From DATBLE01 sp038248655 (GTDB lineage Bacteria; Actinomycetota; Thermoleophilia; Gaiellales; Gaiellaceae): a DNA stretch of 12,010 nucleotides. Shown piece by piece: positions 5,148 to 11,926 of this stretch (the stretch's first letter is position 1; the number at the start of each line of letters is the position of its first letter). The translations under genes and the position numbers were made by a program. The stretch spans positions 1 through 12,010 of the forward strand of contig JBBRXG010000094.1 in assembly GCA_038248655.1 (NCBI GenBank), written 5' to 3'. Below the pieces are notes generated by a model. The model saw only the letters and a program-made list of their open reading frames with translations, was not told the origin of the DNA and did not search any database.

Positions 5148-6539
5148 ATGGCCACGAACACGCTGATCGACGTCGTCATGCCGCAGATGGGCGTCTCCGT
5201 CTCGGAGGGCACGATCGTCAAGTGGCTGAAGAACGAAGGAGAGACGATCGAGGCCGACGAGGCGCTGCTCGAGATCTCGACCGACAAGGTGGACACCGAA
5301 GTGCCGAGCCCGGGCGCCGGGATCGTCCAGAAGATCCTCGTCCAGGAGGGCGAGACAGTCGACGTCGGCGCGAAGCTCGCGGTGATCGCGCCCGAGGGCG
5401 CGCCGGCCCCGGCCGCCGCGGCGCCGGAGCCGACGCCGGAGCCGACGCCGGCGACCGCCGAGGCGGCGGCGGAGTCGGACGCGGCGTCGAGCGCGGAGTC
5501 CACGGCGCCCGTTCCCGAGGAGTCCGAGCCCGCGACGTCCGAAGCCCGGGCCGCCGGTGTCAGCGGCAACGGCAAGACCTTCGTCTCACCCGTCGTCGCA
5601 CGGATCGCAGCCGAGCACGGCGTCGACGTCGGCAACGTCCGGGGCACGGGACGCGGCGGCCGGGTGACGAAGAAGGACATCGTGGCGTTCGTCGAGTCCG
5701 GCGCAGCGGCGGCGGCGCCAACGCCCGCGCCGGCGGAGGCTCCCGCTGCGGTGCCGTCCGAGCCTCCCGCGGAGGCGGCCGCACAGGCTCCGGCCGCGGC
5801 GGCACAGGCACCCGCTGTCGCCGCCGGAGGCGAGACCCTCGAGCCGATGGGGGCGATGCGCAAGGGGATCGCCGACCACATGCGCCGCTCGCTCGACACG
5901 TCCGCGCACGTCACGAGCGCGATCGAGGTCGACATGTCCAAGGTGGTTGCGATCCGCGAGACCCTGAAGGCCCAGTACCAGAAGAGCTACGGCGTCAACC
6001 CGACCTACCTCTCGTTCGTCGCCCGGGCCGCGGTCGACACGCTCAGCGCCTATCCGTGGGTCAACGGTGAGCTCCGCGGTGAGCAAATCGTCACCCACAA
6101 CTACGTCCACCTCGGGATCGCAGTCGAGCTCGCAGACGGGAAGGGGCTCATCGTCCCGGTGGTCAAGAACGCCGAGGGGATGAACCTCCTCGGCCTGGCT
6201 CGGTCGATCGCCGACATCGCCGCACGCGCCCGCGACAAGAAGCTCACCCCCGACGACGTTCAGGGCGGGACGTTCACGATCACCAACCCCGGCGGATACG
6301 GCACGTTCCACGGGACGCCGATCATCAGCCAGCCTCAAGCGGCGATCCTCGGCACCTACGCCGTGGTCAAGCGGCCGTGGGTCGTCCAGGACGAGCTCGG
6401 CGCGGACGTGATCGCGATCCGCCCGATCATGAACGTCACGCTGACGTACGACCACCGCCTGGTCGACGGCGCGCTCGCCGGGCGGTTCCTGCACGACGTG
6501 CGCGAGAAGCTCCAGAGCTGGGGCGCGGACCGCTACTGA
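5148..6539 (+). CDS. pdhC: Dihydrolipoamide acyltransferase (E2) of the 2-oxoacid dehydrogenase complex
   Basis: A 463-residue E2 with all domains visible. A single lipoyl domain (about 3-80) carries K47 in EISTDKVD. An Ala/Pro/Glu linker (83-140) follows, then the peripheral-subunit-binding domain (about 143-184, FVSPVVARIAAEHGVDV...GRGGRVTKKDI). A second Ala/Pro-rich linker (185-228) precedes the catalytic core (about 230-463), with TFTITNPGGYG and the active-site TYDHRLVDG (H436, D440). It transfers the acyl group from lipoamide to CoA and forms the complex core. Acyl specificity (acetyl versus branched) is not readable with certainty. The gene starts 3 nt after the beta subunit. Its K47 needs octanoylation and sulphur insertion, functions encoded by the lipB and lipA genes just downstream. 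No E3 gene is in the window. Confidence 0.93.
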   Translation: MATNTLIDVVMPQMGVSVSEGTIVKWLKNEGETIEADEALLEISTDKVDTEVPSPGAGIVQKILVQEGETVDVGAKLAVIAPEGAPAPAAAAPEPTPEPTPATAEAAAESDAASSAESTAPVPEESEPATSEARAAGVSGNGKTFVSPVVARIAAEHGVDVGNVRGTGRGGRVTKKDIVAFVESGAAAAAPTPAPAEAPAAVPSEPPAEAAAQAPAAAAQAPAVAAGGETLEPMGAMRKGIADHMRRSLDTSAHVTSAIEVDMSKVVAIRETLKAQYQKSYGVNPTYLSFVARAAVDTLSAYPWVNGELRGEQIVTHNYVHLGIAVELADGKGLIVPVVKNAEGMNLLGLARSIADIAARARDKKLTPDDVQGGTFTITNPGGYGTFHGTPIISQPQAAILGTYAVVKRPWVVQDELGADVIAIRPIMNVTLTYDHRLVDGALAGRFLHDVREKLQSWGADRY

Positions 6540-6832
6540 CCCTCTGGGTGGTACGCCGGCGGCGTGGCGGCCCGTGGGACTGGTCACGCGATCTCCGCGA
6601 GCAGGAAGGCTGGGACGAGCACGCCGCGATCATGAACCGCATGGTCGAGGACGGGTTCATCCTCCTCGGCGGCCCGCTGGATGGCGAGCGCGAGGTGCTG
6701 CACATCGTCGACGCTCCCTCCGAGGAGGCGATCCACGAACGGCTCGCGGAGGACAACTGGACGACGGACGGGATGCTGGCCACCGTGTCGGTGGAGCGCT
6801 GGACGATCCTGCTCGACGGCCGCACTCGCTGA
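6536..6832 (+). CDS. YCII-like small protein, start overlapping the E2 stop
   Basis: About 95-98 residues with a YCII-type ferredoxin-like fold: RRGGPWDWSRDLREQEGWDEHAAIM (written here in part), DGFILLGGPLDG, LHIVDAPSEEAIHERLAEDNW and a last strand VERWTILLDG. Relatives are cytoplasmic and their activity is mostly unknown; some resemble muconolactone isomerase or act in dimers. The start is uncertain. The family's first strand (LWVVRR) is only retained if translation begins at CTG 6536, whose last two bases belong to the E2 stop (CTGA). The nearest standard start, GTG 6548, would cut this strand, and no ATG, GTG or TTG lies usefully upstream. Placement suggests coupling to the dehydrogenase operon. 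Confidence 0.75.
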   Translation: MTLWVVRRRRGGPWDWSRDLREQEGWDEHAAIMNRMVEDGFILLGGPLDGEREVLHIVDAPSEEAIHERLAEDNWTTDGMLATVSVERWTILLDGRTR

Positions 6833-6854
6833 TTTCGCCGCGACGGTTGCAGAC

Positions 6855-6967
6855 GCCCGTGAACGAATCTTCACGCAAACGTTTCACCCCCGGTCTCAGA
6901 GACTGGGTGGGGCCCGTGGACGAATCTGCACGCAAACGTTTCACCCCCGGTCTCAGAGACTGGGTGG
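6855..6967 (+). repeat. Two tandem 56-bp repeats (57-bp period), each with a hairpin
   Basis: Copies at 6855-6910 and 6912-6967 match at 54 of 56 bases; the differences are 6862/6919 and 6871/6928. Each contains the palindrome AAACGTTT (6877-6884, 6934-6941) and an imperfect hairpin: CACCC/GGGTG, a CC bulge, GGTCT/AGACT with one G-T pair, and a CAG loop (6885-6909 and 6942-6966). There is no T-run, so it is not a simple terminator. One base separates the copies, so this is not a CRISPR. It lies between the dehydrogenase operon and lipB and may be an interspersed repeat or a double protein-binding site. Confidence 0.85.
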
Positions 6968-7022
6968 CGAACGTCACGAGCCTGGCCGCGGCCGTTGGGA
7001 ACTCGGCCGAAGGGCGCTTGTC

Positions 7023-7028
7023 TAGAGT
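7023..7028 (+). promoter_or_regulatory. Putative -10 box (TAGAGT) for lipB
   Basis: TAGAGT ends 6 nt before GTG 7035 and no Shine-Dalgarno is present, the pattern of a leaderless start. The same hexamer stands before the zinc-ribbon and E1-alpha genes. Confidence 0.5.
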
Positions 7029-7034
7029 CGCGTC

Positions 7035-7700
7035 GTGAGCGGTCACCTCCTGCAGCTCGGCCGGGTGCCCTACCTCGAGGCGCTCGAGCTCCAGCGCGAG
7101 CTCGCCGCTTCGGTCAAGGACGGAAGTGCGCCCGACACGGTCGTCTTCCTCGAGCATCCGCCCGTCGTCACGATCGGCCGACGCACCGGCGACGGCGAGG
7201 TGCACGTTCCTGCGGGTGCCGCGGTCGAGATCGTCGAGACCGACCGTGGCGGCAGGTCGACCTTCCACGGGCCGGGCCAGCTCGTCTGCTACCCGATCCT
7301 CGACTTGAACCGCCACGGACGCGACGTCCGGAGGTACTGCCGCGACCTCGAGGAGGCGGTGATTCGCACCCTGGCGGCGTTCGGGCTCGAAGGCACGCGC
7401 ATCGAGGGCCTGACCGGAGTCTGGCTGGAGCGACCACCGCGAAAGATCGCCTCGATCGGCGTGCACATCTCCCGCTGGGTGACGACACACGGCTATGCCC
7501 TCAACGTCGATCTGGACCCTGCGCCGTTCACCGACTGGATCACGGCCTGCGGACTCGAGGACACCGCGTTCACGACGATGGCGCGTGAGCTCGACCGGCC
7601 GCTCGCGGTCGACGACGTCCGGCCCGCCGCCGCGGACGCGATCGTCGCGGTGTTCGGACTCGAGCTCGCGGAGTCGAGCCTCGCAGCGGGGCTCCGCTGA
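7035..7700 (+). CDS. lipB: Octanoyl-[ACP]:protein N-octanoyltransferase (lipoate biosynthesis)
   Basis: A 221-residue LipB, close to the usual 210-230. It moves octanoate from acyl carrier protein to the lipoyl lysine of E2 and related proteins. Diagnostic blocks are RGGRSTFHGPGQLVCYPILDL (71-91), GVW (128-130), KIASIGVHI (137-145) and TACGLED (170-176). K137 and C172 fit the catalytic Lys/Cys pair known from characterised LipB enzymes. The start is GTG 7035; no Shine-Dalgarno is present and a TAGAGT lies 6 nt upstream. LipA follows 77 nt later with its own -10-like element. The neighbouring E2 (K47) is an obvious substrate. Confidence 0.95.
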   Translation: MSGHLLQLGRVPYLEALELQRELAASVKDGSAPDTVVFLEHPPVVTIGRRTGDGEVHVPAGAAVEIVETDRGGRSTFHGPGQLVCYPILDLNRHGRDVRRYCRDLEEAVIRTLAAFGLEGTRIEGLTGVWLERPPRKIASIGVHISRWVTTHGYALNVDLDPAPFTDWITACGLEDTAFTTMARELDRPLAVDDVRPAAADAIVAVFGLELAESSLAAGLR

Positions 7701-7764
7701 CCGGTGATGAGCCCCGCGAGGGTGGAGATCTTCCCGCGAACGGAGGCTTCACGATCGCGGCGAC

Positions 7765-7770
7765 TAGACT
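7765..7770 (+). promoter_or_regulatory. Putative -10 box (TAGACT) for lipA
   Basis: TAGACT ends 7 nt before ATG 7778 and no convincing Shine-Dalgarno is present. It suggests that lipA has its own, probably leaderless, transcript besides any read-through from lipB. Confidence 0.45.
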
Positions 7771-7777
7771 CAGGCGC

Positions 7778-8707
7778 ATGAACGGCTCGCTGCCCGTCGC
7801 GGAGCGTCCGCGCCGGCCCGAATGGATGAAGGTGCGCGCCCCGAGTGCCGACTCGCGCTACTTCGACGTCCGCAAGCTGATCCACGGCGCGAGCCTGCAC
7901 ACGATCTGCGAGGAGGCTCGTTGCCCGAACATCGCCGAATGCTGGGGTCGCGGAACGGCAACCTTCCAGATCCTCGGCGACACGTGCACCCGCGCCTGCC
8001 GCTACTGCTACGTGCATTCCGGTCGACCGGAGGCACCGCCCGATCCGCTCGAGCCGCTCCGGCTCGCGCAGACCGCCGCGCAGATGGGTCTGACCCACGT
8101 CGTGGTCACCTCGGTCGATCGCGACGACCTGCCCGACCGCGGCGCTTCCCACTACGCGGCGACGATCCGCGCGCTGAAGGCGAAGCTGCCGGCCGCGTCC
8201 GTCGAGGTGCTGACGCCTGACTTCCTCGGCGTCGAGGAGGAGGCGCTGCGAACCGTGATCGCCGAGCGGCCGGACGTCTTCAACCACAACATCGAGACCG
8301 TCCGGCGCCTGCATCCGCGCATGCGCGGCGCGAAAGCCTCGTACGCATCTGCGCTGCAGCTGCTCCGGCGCGCCAAGGAGGTGGCGGACTACCCCGTCTT
8401 GACGAAGAGCGGGATCATCGTCGGCCTCGGCGAGACGAACGGCGAGGTGGTCGAGACGATGCGCGACCTACGAGACCACGACGTCGACGTCGTCACGATC
8501 GGCCAGTACCTCCAGCCCTCGGCCAGACACGCGGCGATCGCCCGCTGGGTGCATCCGGACGAGTTCCGCTGGTTCCGCGAGCAGGGCGAGGCGCTCGGAT
8601 TCGGCTCGGTCTTCGCCGGGCCGCTCGTCCGATCGTCCTACCGCGCCGACGAGCAGCGGTTCGCACGGGCGGAACAGCCGTTTCCCCGCGTGGGCTCCCC
8701 TCCCTGA
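7778..8707 (+). CDS. lipA: Lipoyl synthase (radical SAM)
   Basis: A 309-residue LipA that inserts two sulphurs into the protein-bound octanoyl chain made by LipB. The auxiliary cluster cysteines C44, C49 and C55 (CEEARCPNIAEC) and the radical-SAM triad C70, C74 and C77 (CTRACRYC) are all present. The C-terminal RSSY motif, whose serine ligates the auxiliary cluster, is at VRSSYRADE. Other family blocks are VEVLTPDF, FNHNIETV, TKSGIIVGLGE and TIGQYLQPS. Length is normal and there is no sign of truncation. ATG 7778 was chosen for the upstream -10-like TAGACT and the expected N-terminus. With lipB it forms a complete endogenous lipoylation route beside the E2 gene. Confidence 0.97.
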   Translation: MNGSLPVAERPRRPEWMKVRAPSADSRYFDVRKLIHGASLHTICEEARCPNIAECWGRGTATFQILGDTCTRACRYCYVHSGRPEAPPDPLEPLRLAQTAAQMGLTHVVVTSVDRDDLPDRGASHYAATIRALKAKLPAASVEVLTPDFLGVEEEALRTVIAERPDVFNHNIETVRRLHPRMRGAKASYASALQLLRRAKEVADYPVLTKSGIIVGLGETNGEVVETMRDLRDHDVDVVTIGQYLQPSARHAAIARWVHPDEFRWFREQGEALGFGSVFAGPLVRSSYRADEQRFARAEQPFPRVGSPP

Positions 8708-8737
8708 GCCTCGCTCGCACCCATCGACCCGCAGTGA

Positions 8738-8764
8738 GCCGCGCCCGCGCATGTCGGGCGCGGC
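8738..8764 (+). terminator. Hairpin 30 nt downstream of lipA
   Basis: GCCGCGCCCG (8738-8747) and CGGGCGCGGC (8755-8764) form a perfect 10-bp stem with a 7-nt loop. No T-run follows, so it could be a GC-type terminator or an mRNA 3' end stabiliser. Its position just after the lipA stop supports a role there. Confidence 0.5.
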
Positions 8765-8816
8765 GGCGCAGCCGGCCAGGAGCCCTTCGACGAGATGGGG
8801 CTGTACGAAGTCGTGC

Positions 8817-8844
8817 AGAGGGGCCGCGTTTCCGCGGCCCCTCT
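8817..8844. terminator. 12-bp hairpin between convergent lipA and BNR genes, probably bidirectional
   Basis: AGAGGGGCCGCG (8817-8828) and CGCGGCCCCTCT (8833-8844) pair perfectly around a TTTC loop. It lies 25 nt beyond the minus-strand BNR stop and 109 nt beyond lipA. Only a short pyrimidine run (TCC) follows on the plus strand. The outer arms share AGGGGCCGC with the hairpin at 11903-11926, suggesting a common terminator style. Confidence 0.75.
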
Positions 8845-8869
8845 TCCATACTGCAGTCGTGAGCTCGCC

Positions 8870-10702
8870 CTACGGGCTCGCCGAGTAGATGTCCTCCTCG
8901 ACGGTTCCGCCGAGGCCGCGCGTGTCGGCCCAGACGAGCCGCGGCTTGCCCTTCGAGTCGGTGGCAACCCACATGTAGTCGCCGAGGAAGCCGGCCTGGA
9001 GCGGGTTGTTCCCGACGACGAGGTTCGGCATCGAGTCGGTGGTGACTCGCGTGTACTTGATCGTCGGCGATGCCGTCGCCGCATCCTTGATCGTCGCCAG
9101 CGTGATGTCGTTACAGCCCGCAACCTCGCAGCGGCCGTACGAGCGGTCGTAGTACCCGACGAAGAGCTGCTTGCCGTCGGGCGCGACCGCGCTCCACGGC
9201 TGCCACTGCGCGCTCTTTCCGATCTTCGAAGCGGGCGTGACGTCGATCGTCTTGCTCCACGTCTTCCCGCCGTCGGTCGAGTAGGCGTAGAAGACGTCGT
9301 TGTCGCAGGGCGGTGTCGCGACCGCGGCCTGACCCGGCGCCCCGTCGTTCCAGTCGCACGAGCTGCCGACGCCGTTCCGGAAGTCGGCCCAGACCCCGTA
9401 CAGCTTGCCGTCGTTGTCGACCGAGATCGAGCCTTCGACGAAGTCGTCGAGCCGGTATCCGTTCGGAGGCAGACACTGTCGGCCGGCCGGACAAGCGGTG
9501 GACGGGTCCGGTCCGATCGGCTGCTTGCCGATGTCGTCACCGATCTTGCTCGGCTTCGTCCAGTTTCCGGCGTCCGAGCAGTCCGCGGCGGCCGGGCACT
9601 TGACCATCAGGTGCTGGTTCTCCCCGGGATTCGGCAGGTTGCCGTTCCCGAACGCCACGTAGATCGTGCCGTCACTACCCACGACCGGGTGCGAGCCCTG
9701 ATCCTGGTCGCAGGCGGCCGGGTTCGACTCGTTGCTGAAGTCGGTGCAGAACTTCCGGTTCGCCCCGCTGATCTCCACGCCGGGCGACCAGGTAGCGCCG
9801 CCGTCCGTCGACTGGCTGAAGTAGATCGGGCTGTGCCCGCCCACCGGTCCGCCGCTGAAGTCGAACCGGGTCCAGGTCGCGTAGACGTTGTCGTGCTTCG
9901 GGCTCGACGCGGTCCCGTCCGCGACGATGAACTCCTTGTCGTGGAAGATGTTCGGGTCGTTGTCGCTCGCGACCACGCCCAGCGGGGTGGTGCTGTACTC
10001 CTGGAACGGGACTGCCGCCGGCGTGTGGTAGAAGGTGCCGCCGGCGTCGGCGTTCGACTTCGCGACCACGAACGCGCTCGCCGCCGAGTTGATGTCGAAC
10101 AGGACACCGCCGATGTAGGCGTTCCCCTGCGAGTCGAAGGTCGCCGTCGGGTCGGAGCACGCATCCGCCGTGTGCCCGTCGGCGAGGACGAACTGGTAGA
10201 AGGGCGGAACCTGGTCGCCCCAGGTCTTCCCACCGTCGAACGACCAGTCGTAGCCACAGTGGTTGAACCCGATCCGGGAGTCGTTCTGCCCGGCGATCAG
10301 GTGCTTCGGGTCGTTCGGGTCGATCGCGATAACTTCTTCCGCTTGCCGGCGAAGCGAGCAGTCCTGGTTGACGCGCACGTTCTTGCCGCCGCCGAAGCGG
10401 TTCTGGCAGCCCTGCGTGCCCCGTCTACTCGGTCCGCCCTGAGGCTTGCCCGGGCTGGGTGTCGCCTCGGCCCGGCGCTCGAGGGCGCCCGAGAAGTCGA
10501 GCGCCGAGTAGACGACCCCGCCGGACACGTTGGCACGGTGTGGATCCTGCTTCGCGAGGCCCTGCTCGACGGCGAGCGCATGTCCGAGCACGTTGTTTCT
10601 CGTTCCCAGGTCGCTCGTGGAGCCGATCGCGCTCAGCACGCCGAAAGACACTGCGGCGGCCGCGAGCACGCCTAGCACCCAGATCCGTATCGAGACCCTC
10701 AT
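8870..10702 (-). CDS. Exported Asp-box (BNR/sialidase-like) beta-propeller protein
   Basis: A 610-residue protein with an N-terminal signal sequence or membrane anchor (residues 5-26, IRIWVLGVLAAAAVSFGVL). A charged, Gly/Pro/Arg-rich stretch (about 76-120) follows, then a propeller-like domain. Three Asp boxes (S-x-D-G-G-x-T-W) are at 154-161, 298-305 and 475-482. Many cysteines (for example in HCGYD, ADACSD, RKFCTDF, CPAGRQC and SSCDW) suggest disulfides and an extracellular location. Asp boxes mark sialidase-fold propellers but do not give enzyme activity. I do not see a clear arginine triad or FRIP motif, so sialidase activity is not claimed. ATG 10702 is preceded by GGGAGGGG about 8 nt away. 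It appears to be monocistronic, ending at a hairpin. Confidence 0.85.
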   Translation of the reverse strand: MRVSIRIWVLGVLAAAAVSFGVLSAIGSTSDLGTRNNVLGHALAVEQGLAKQDPHRANVSGGVVYSALDFSGALERRAEATPSPGKPQGGPSRRGTQGCQNRFGGGKNVRVNQDCSLRRQAEEVIAIDPNDPKHLIAGQNDSRIGFNHCGYDWSFDGGKTWGDQVPPFYQFVLADGHTADACSDPTATFDSQGNAYIGGVLFDINSAASAFVVAKSNADAGGTFYHTPAAVPFQEYSTTPLGVVASDNDPNIFHDKEFIVADGTASSPKHDNVYATWTRFDFSGGPVGGHSPIYFSQSTDGGATWSPGVEISGANRKFCTDFSNESNPAACDQDQGSHPVVGSDGTIYVAFGNGNLPNPGENQHLMVKCPAAADCSDAGNWTKPSKIGDDIGKQPIGPDPSTACPAGRQCLPPNGYRLDDFVEGSISVDNDGKLYGVWADFRNGVGSSCDWNDGAPGQAAVATPPCDNDVFYAYSTDGGKTWSKTIDVTPASKIGKSAQWQPWSAVAPDGKQLFVGYYDRSYGRCEVAGCNDITLATIKDAATASPTIKYTRVTTDSMPNLVVGNNPLQAGFLGDYMWVATDSKGKPRLVWADTRGLGGTVEEDIYSASP

Positions 10703-10710
10703 TCAGGTCA

Positions 10711-10718
10711 CCCCTCCC
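10711..10718 (-). promoter_or_regulatory. Shine-Dalgarno of the BNR protein gene
   Basis: On the minus strand a purine run containing GGAGGGG lies about 8 nt before ATG 10702. It supports this start and shows that the gene has a leader, unlike many neighbours. Confidence 0.6.
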
Positions 10719-10743
10719 TGGTGGTTGACTGACGACGCACGCG

Positions 10744-10800
10744 AGGAAGCAGCGAGTTGGTCTCTCGGTTCTGCAATTGGCAAGCCCTGCACTGCTTCCT
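10744..10800. repeat. 9-bp inverted repeat upstream of the BNR gene
   Basis: AGGAAGCAG (10744-10752) and CTGCTTCCT (10792-10800) are perfect inverted copies 39 nt apart in the 226-nt space between two divergent exported-protein genes. They could be paired regulator sites, but chance cannot be excluded. I see no gene or convincing -35/-10 pair in the rest of this space, apart from an AATACT at 10909-10914. Confidence 0.35.
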
Positions 10801-10928
10801 TCCCGTGAACAGCCGCCCGCTGAATCAGCGTGCGGCCAGAGACATGCCCGGGATACTTACGAGAAAACCAAGCGAGCGCAAGTAGCAGCGGTCACATGAT
10901 CCGCGTGCAATACTGACGTGCTGATCTC

Positions 10929-11291
10929 ATGCGACGAGCCGGGATCCCCTTCGTCCTTCTGGCACTGGCGGGAGCCTTGCTGGTCGGCCCCGGCACGGCG
11001 GCGTCGCCGCCGTCGGCCACGTTGCAGCTCCTCACCGTCAGGCCGCTTACGGTGGTCGGCAGAGGCTTCCACGCTCGCGAGCGGGTCATCGTCACCGCCA
11101 CCTCGGCAGACCGTCTCCAGGGGGCGCGTATCACCGCGGGTCCGACGGGCGCGTTCCGCGTCACCCTCGCTCGGCTTGCCTTCAGCCGGTGTGATCTGAT
11201 CCGTGTGATCGCGATCGGCCGCAATGGACGCAGCGTGACGCTGAAGCGGCTGCCGTCACCGGCCTGCCTGCTGTACCGCCTGCCGGCGTAG
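10929..11291 (+). CDS. Small secreted beta-rich protein
   Basis: A 120-residue protein with a signal peptide (MRRAGIPFVLLALAGALLVG, ending near GTAA at 22-25) and a single compact domain. The domain contains LTVRPLTVVGRGFHARERVIVTAT, a Gly-rich turn, GAFRVTL, and two cysteines (SRCDL and SPACL) that could form a disulfide near the end. It resembles an Ig-like or IPT-like exported domain that I recall from Thermoleophilia proteomes; no enzyme motif is visible. ATG 10929 has no Shine-Dalgarno, but AATACT lies 14 nt upstream. It is divergent from the BNR gene and convergent with the glycosylase gene, so it is probably a single-gene unit. Confidence 0.7.
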   Translation: MRRAGIPFVLLALAGALLVGPGTAASPPSATLQLLTVRPLTVVGRGFHARERVIVTATSADRLQGARITAGPTGAFRVTLARLAFSRCDLIRVIAIGRNGRSVTLKRLPSPACLLYRLPA

Positions 11292-11339
11292 GAGGGCCTC
11301 CTCCACACCGCTCACGCCGCGATCCCGGACGCCCGACGG

Positions 11340-11885
11340 CTACACCTCGCCGTGGCGGAAGCAGCCCACGAGGTGGTCGTTGACCAGGCCGCACGCCTGC
11401 ATCAGCGCGTAGCAGATCGTCGGCCCGACGAACCGGAAGTCGCGACGCTTCAGCTCCTTCGAGAGCACGCGCGACTCGCGGGTCTGCGCCGGTACCTCAG
11501 CGGACGAGCGCCACCGGTTGCCGATCGGCCGCCCGTCGACCGTGGACCAGAGGAGCTCGTCGAGGCCGCCCGTCGCGACCGTCGCGCGCGCGTTCGCGAT
11601 CGCCGACTCGATCTTCAGGCGGTTCCGGACGATCCCGGCATCGCCGACGAGACGCTCGACGTCGGCCGGGCCGAAGCGCGCAAGTCGGACGGGATCGAAG
11701 CCGGCGAAGGCCCTTCGATATCCCTCGCGCTTGTGCAGGATCGTCGTCCACGAGAGACCGGCCTGCGCACCCTCGAGCACGAGCAGCTCGAAGAGATGGC
11801 GCTCGTCGTGGGAGGGCACGCCCCACTCCTCGTCGTGGTAGGCGATCGAGAGCGGGTCGGCCTCGCGCGCCCATGGACACCGCAC
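11340..11885 (-). CDS. tag: DNA-3-methyladenine glycosylase I
   Basis: A 181-residue base-excision enzyme that removes 3-methyladenine from alkylated DNA. It begins RCPWA and contains YHDEEWGVP, LFELLVLEGAQAGLSW, ILHKREGYR and FVGPTICYALMQACGLVNDH, all hallmarks of the TAG family. The residues corresponding to the E. coli zinc site are C3, H17, H171 and C175. E38 sits exactly at the position of the E. coli catalytic-pocket glutamate. Length is close to the 187 residues of E. coli Tag, so it appears intact and functional. The start is GTG 11885; AATACT lies 6 nt upstream and no Shine-Dalgarno is seen, so a leaderless transcript is likely. No ada or alkA neighbour is in the window. Confidence 0.95.
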   Translation of the reverse strand: MRCPWAREADPLSIAYHDEEWGVPSHDERHLFELLVLEGAQAGLSWTTILHKREGYRRAFAGFDPVRLARFGPADVERLVGDAGIVRNRLKIESAIANARATVATGGLDELLWSTVDGRPIGNRWRSSAEVPAQTRESRVLSKELKRRDFRFVGPTICYALMQACGLVNDHLVGCFRHGEV

Positions 11886-11891
11886 CGGTCG

Positions 11892-11897
11892 AGTATT
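11892..11897 (-). promoter_or_regulatory. Putative -10 box (AATACT) for tag
   Basis: On the minus strand AATACT ends 6 nt before GTG 11885 with no Shine-Dalgarno. It matches TATAAT at four of six positions and fits the leaderless pattern seen elsewhere, though it is weaker than the TAGAGT boxes. Confidence 0.35.
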
Positions 11898-11902
11898 GCG
11901 GA

Positions 11903-11926
11903 GGGGCCGCCCGAACGGGCGGCCCC
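11903..11926. terminator. Perfect 11-bp GC hairpin near the right edge
   Basis: GGGGCCGCCCG (11903-11913), AA, and CGGGCGGCCCC (11916-11926) form an almost loopless palindrome. It lies just upstream of tag and probably ends a minus-strand gene beyond the window, or insulates tag. No T-run follows on either strand. In the last 80 bases no minus-strand stop codon exists and no gene can be assigned. Confidence 0.6.

Noticed and set aside
4319..6070. 583-codon plus-strand frame across the E1-beta and E2 genes
   Set aside because: It overlaps two clearly identified genes in another frame and encodes an Arg/Gly-rich sequence with no family resemblance.
6855..6967. CRISPR array
   Set aside because: Only two repeat copies, separated by one base, so there is no spacer; no cas gene is nearby.
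6574..7038. Frame carrying a repeated peptide through the tandem repeat
   Set aside because: The 57-bp period makes any frame repeat its peptide. The frame overlaps the YCII-like gene and the lipB start, and lacks other coding signs.
8795..10675. Long plus-strand open frame (626 codons) opposite the BNR gene
   Set aside because: It is an antisense shadow of a high-GC gene: Arg/Val-rich low-complexity product, no domain, no ribosome binding site, while the opposite strand has a signal peptide and Asp boxes.
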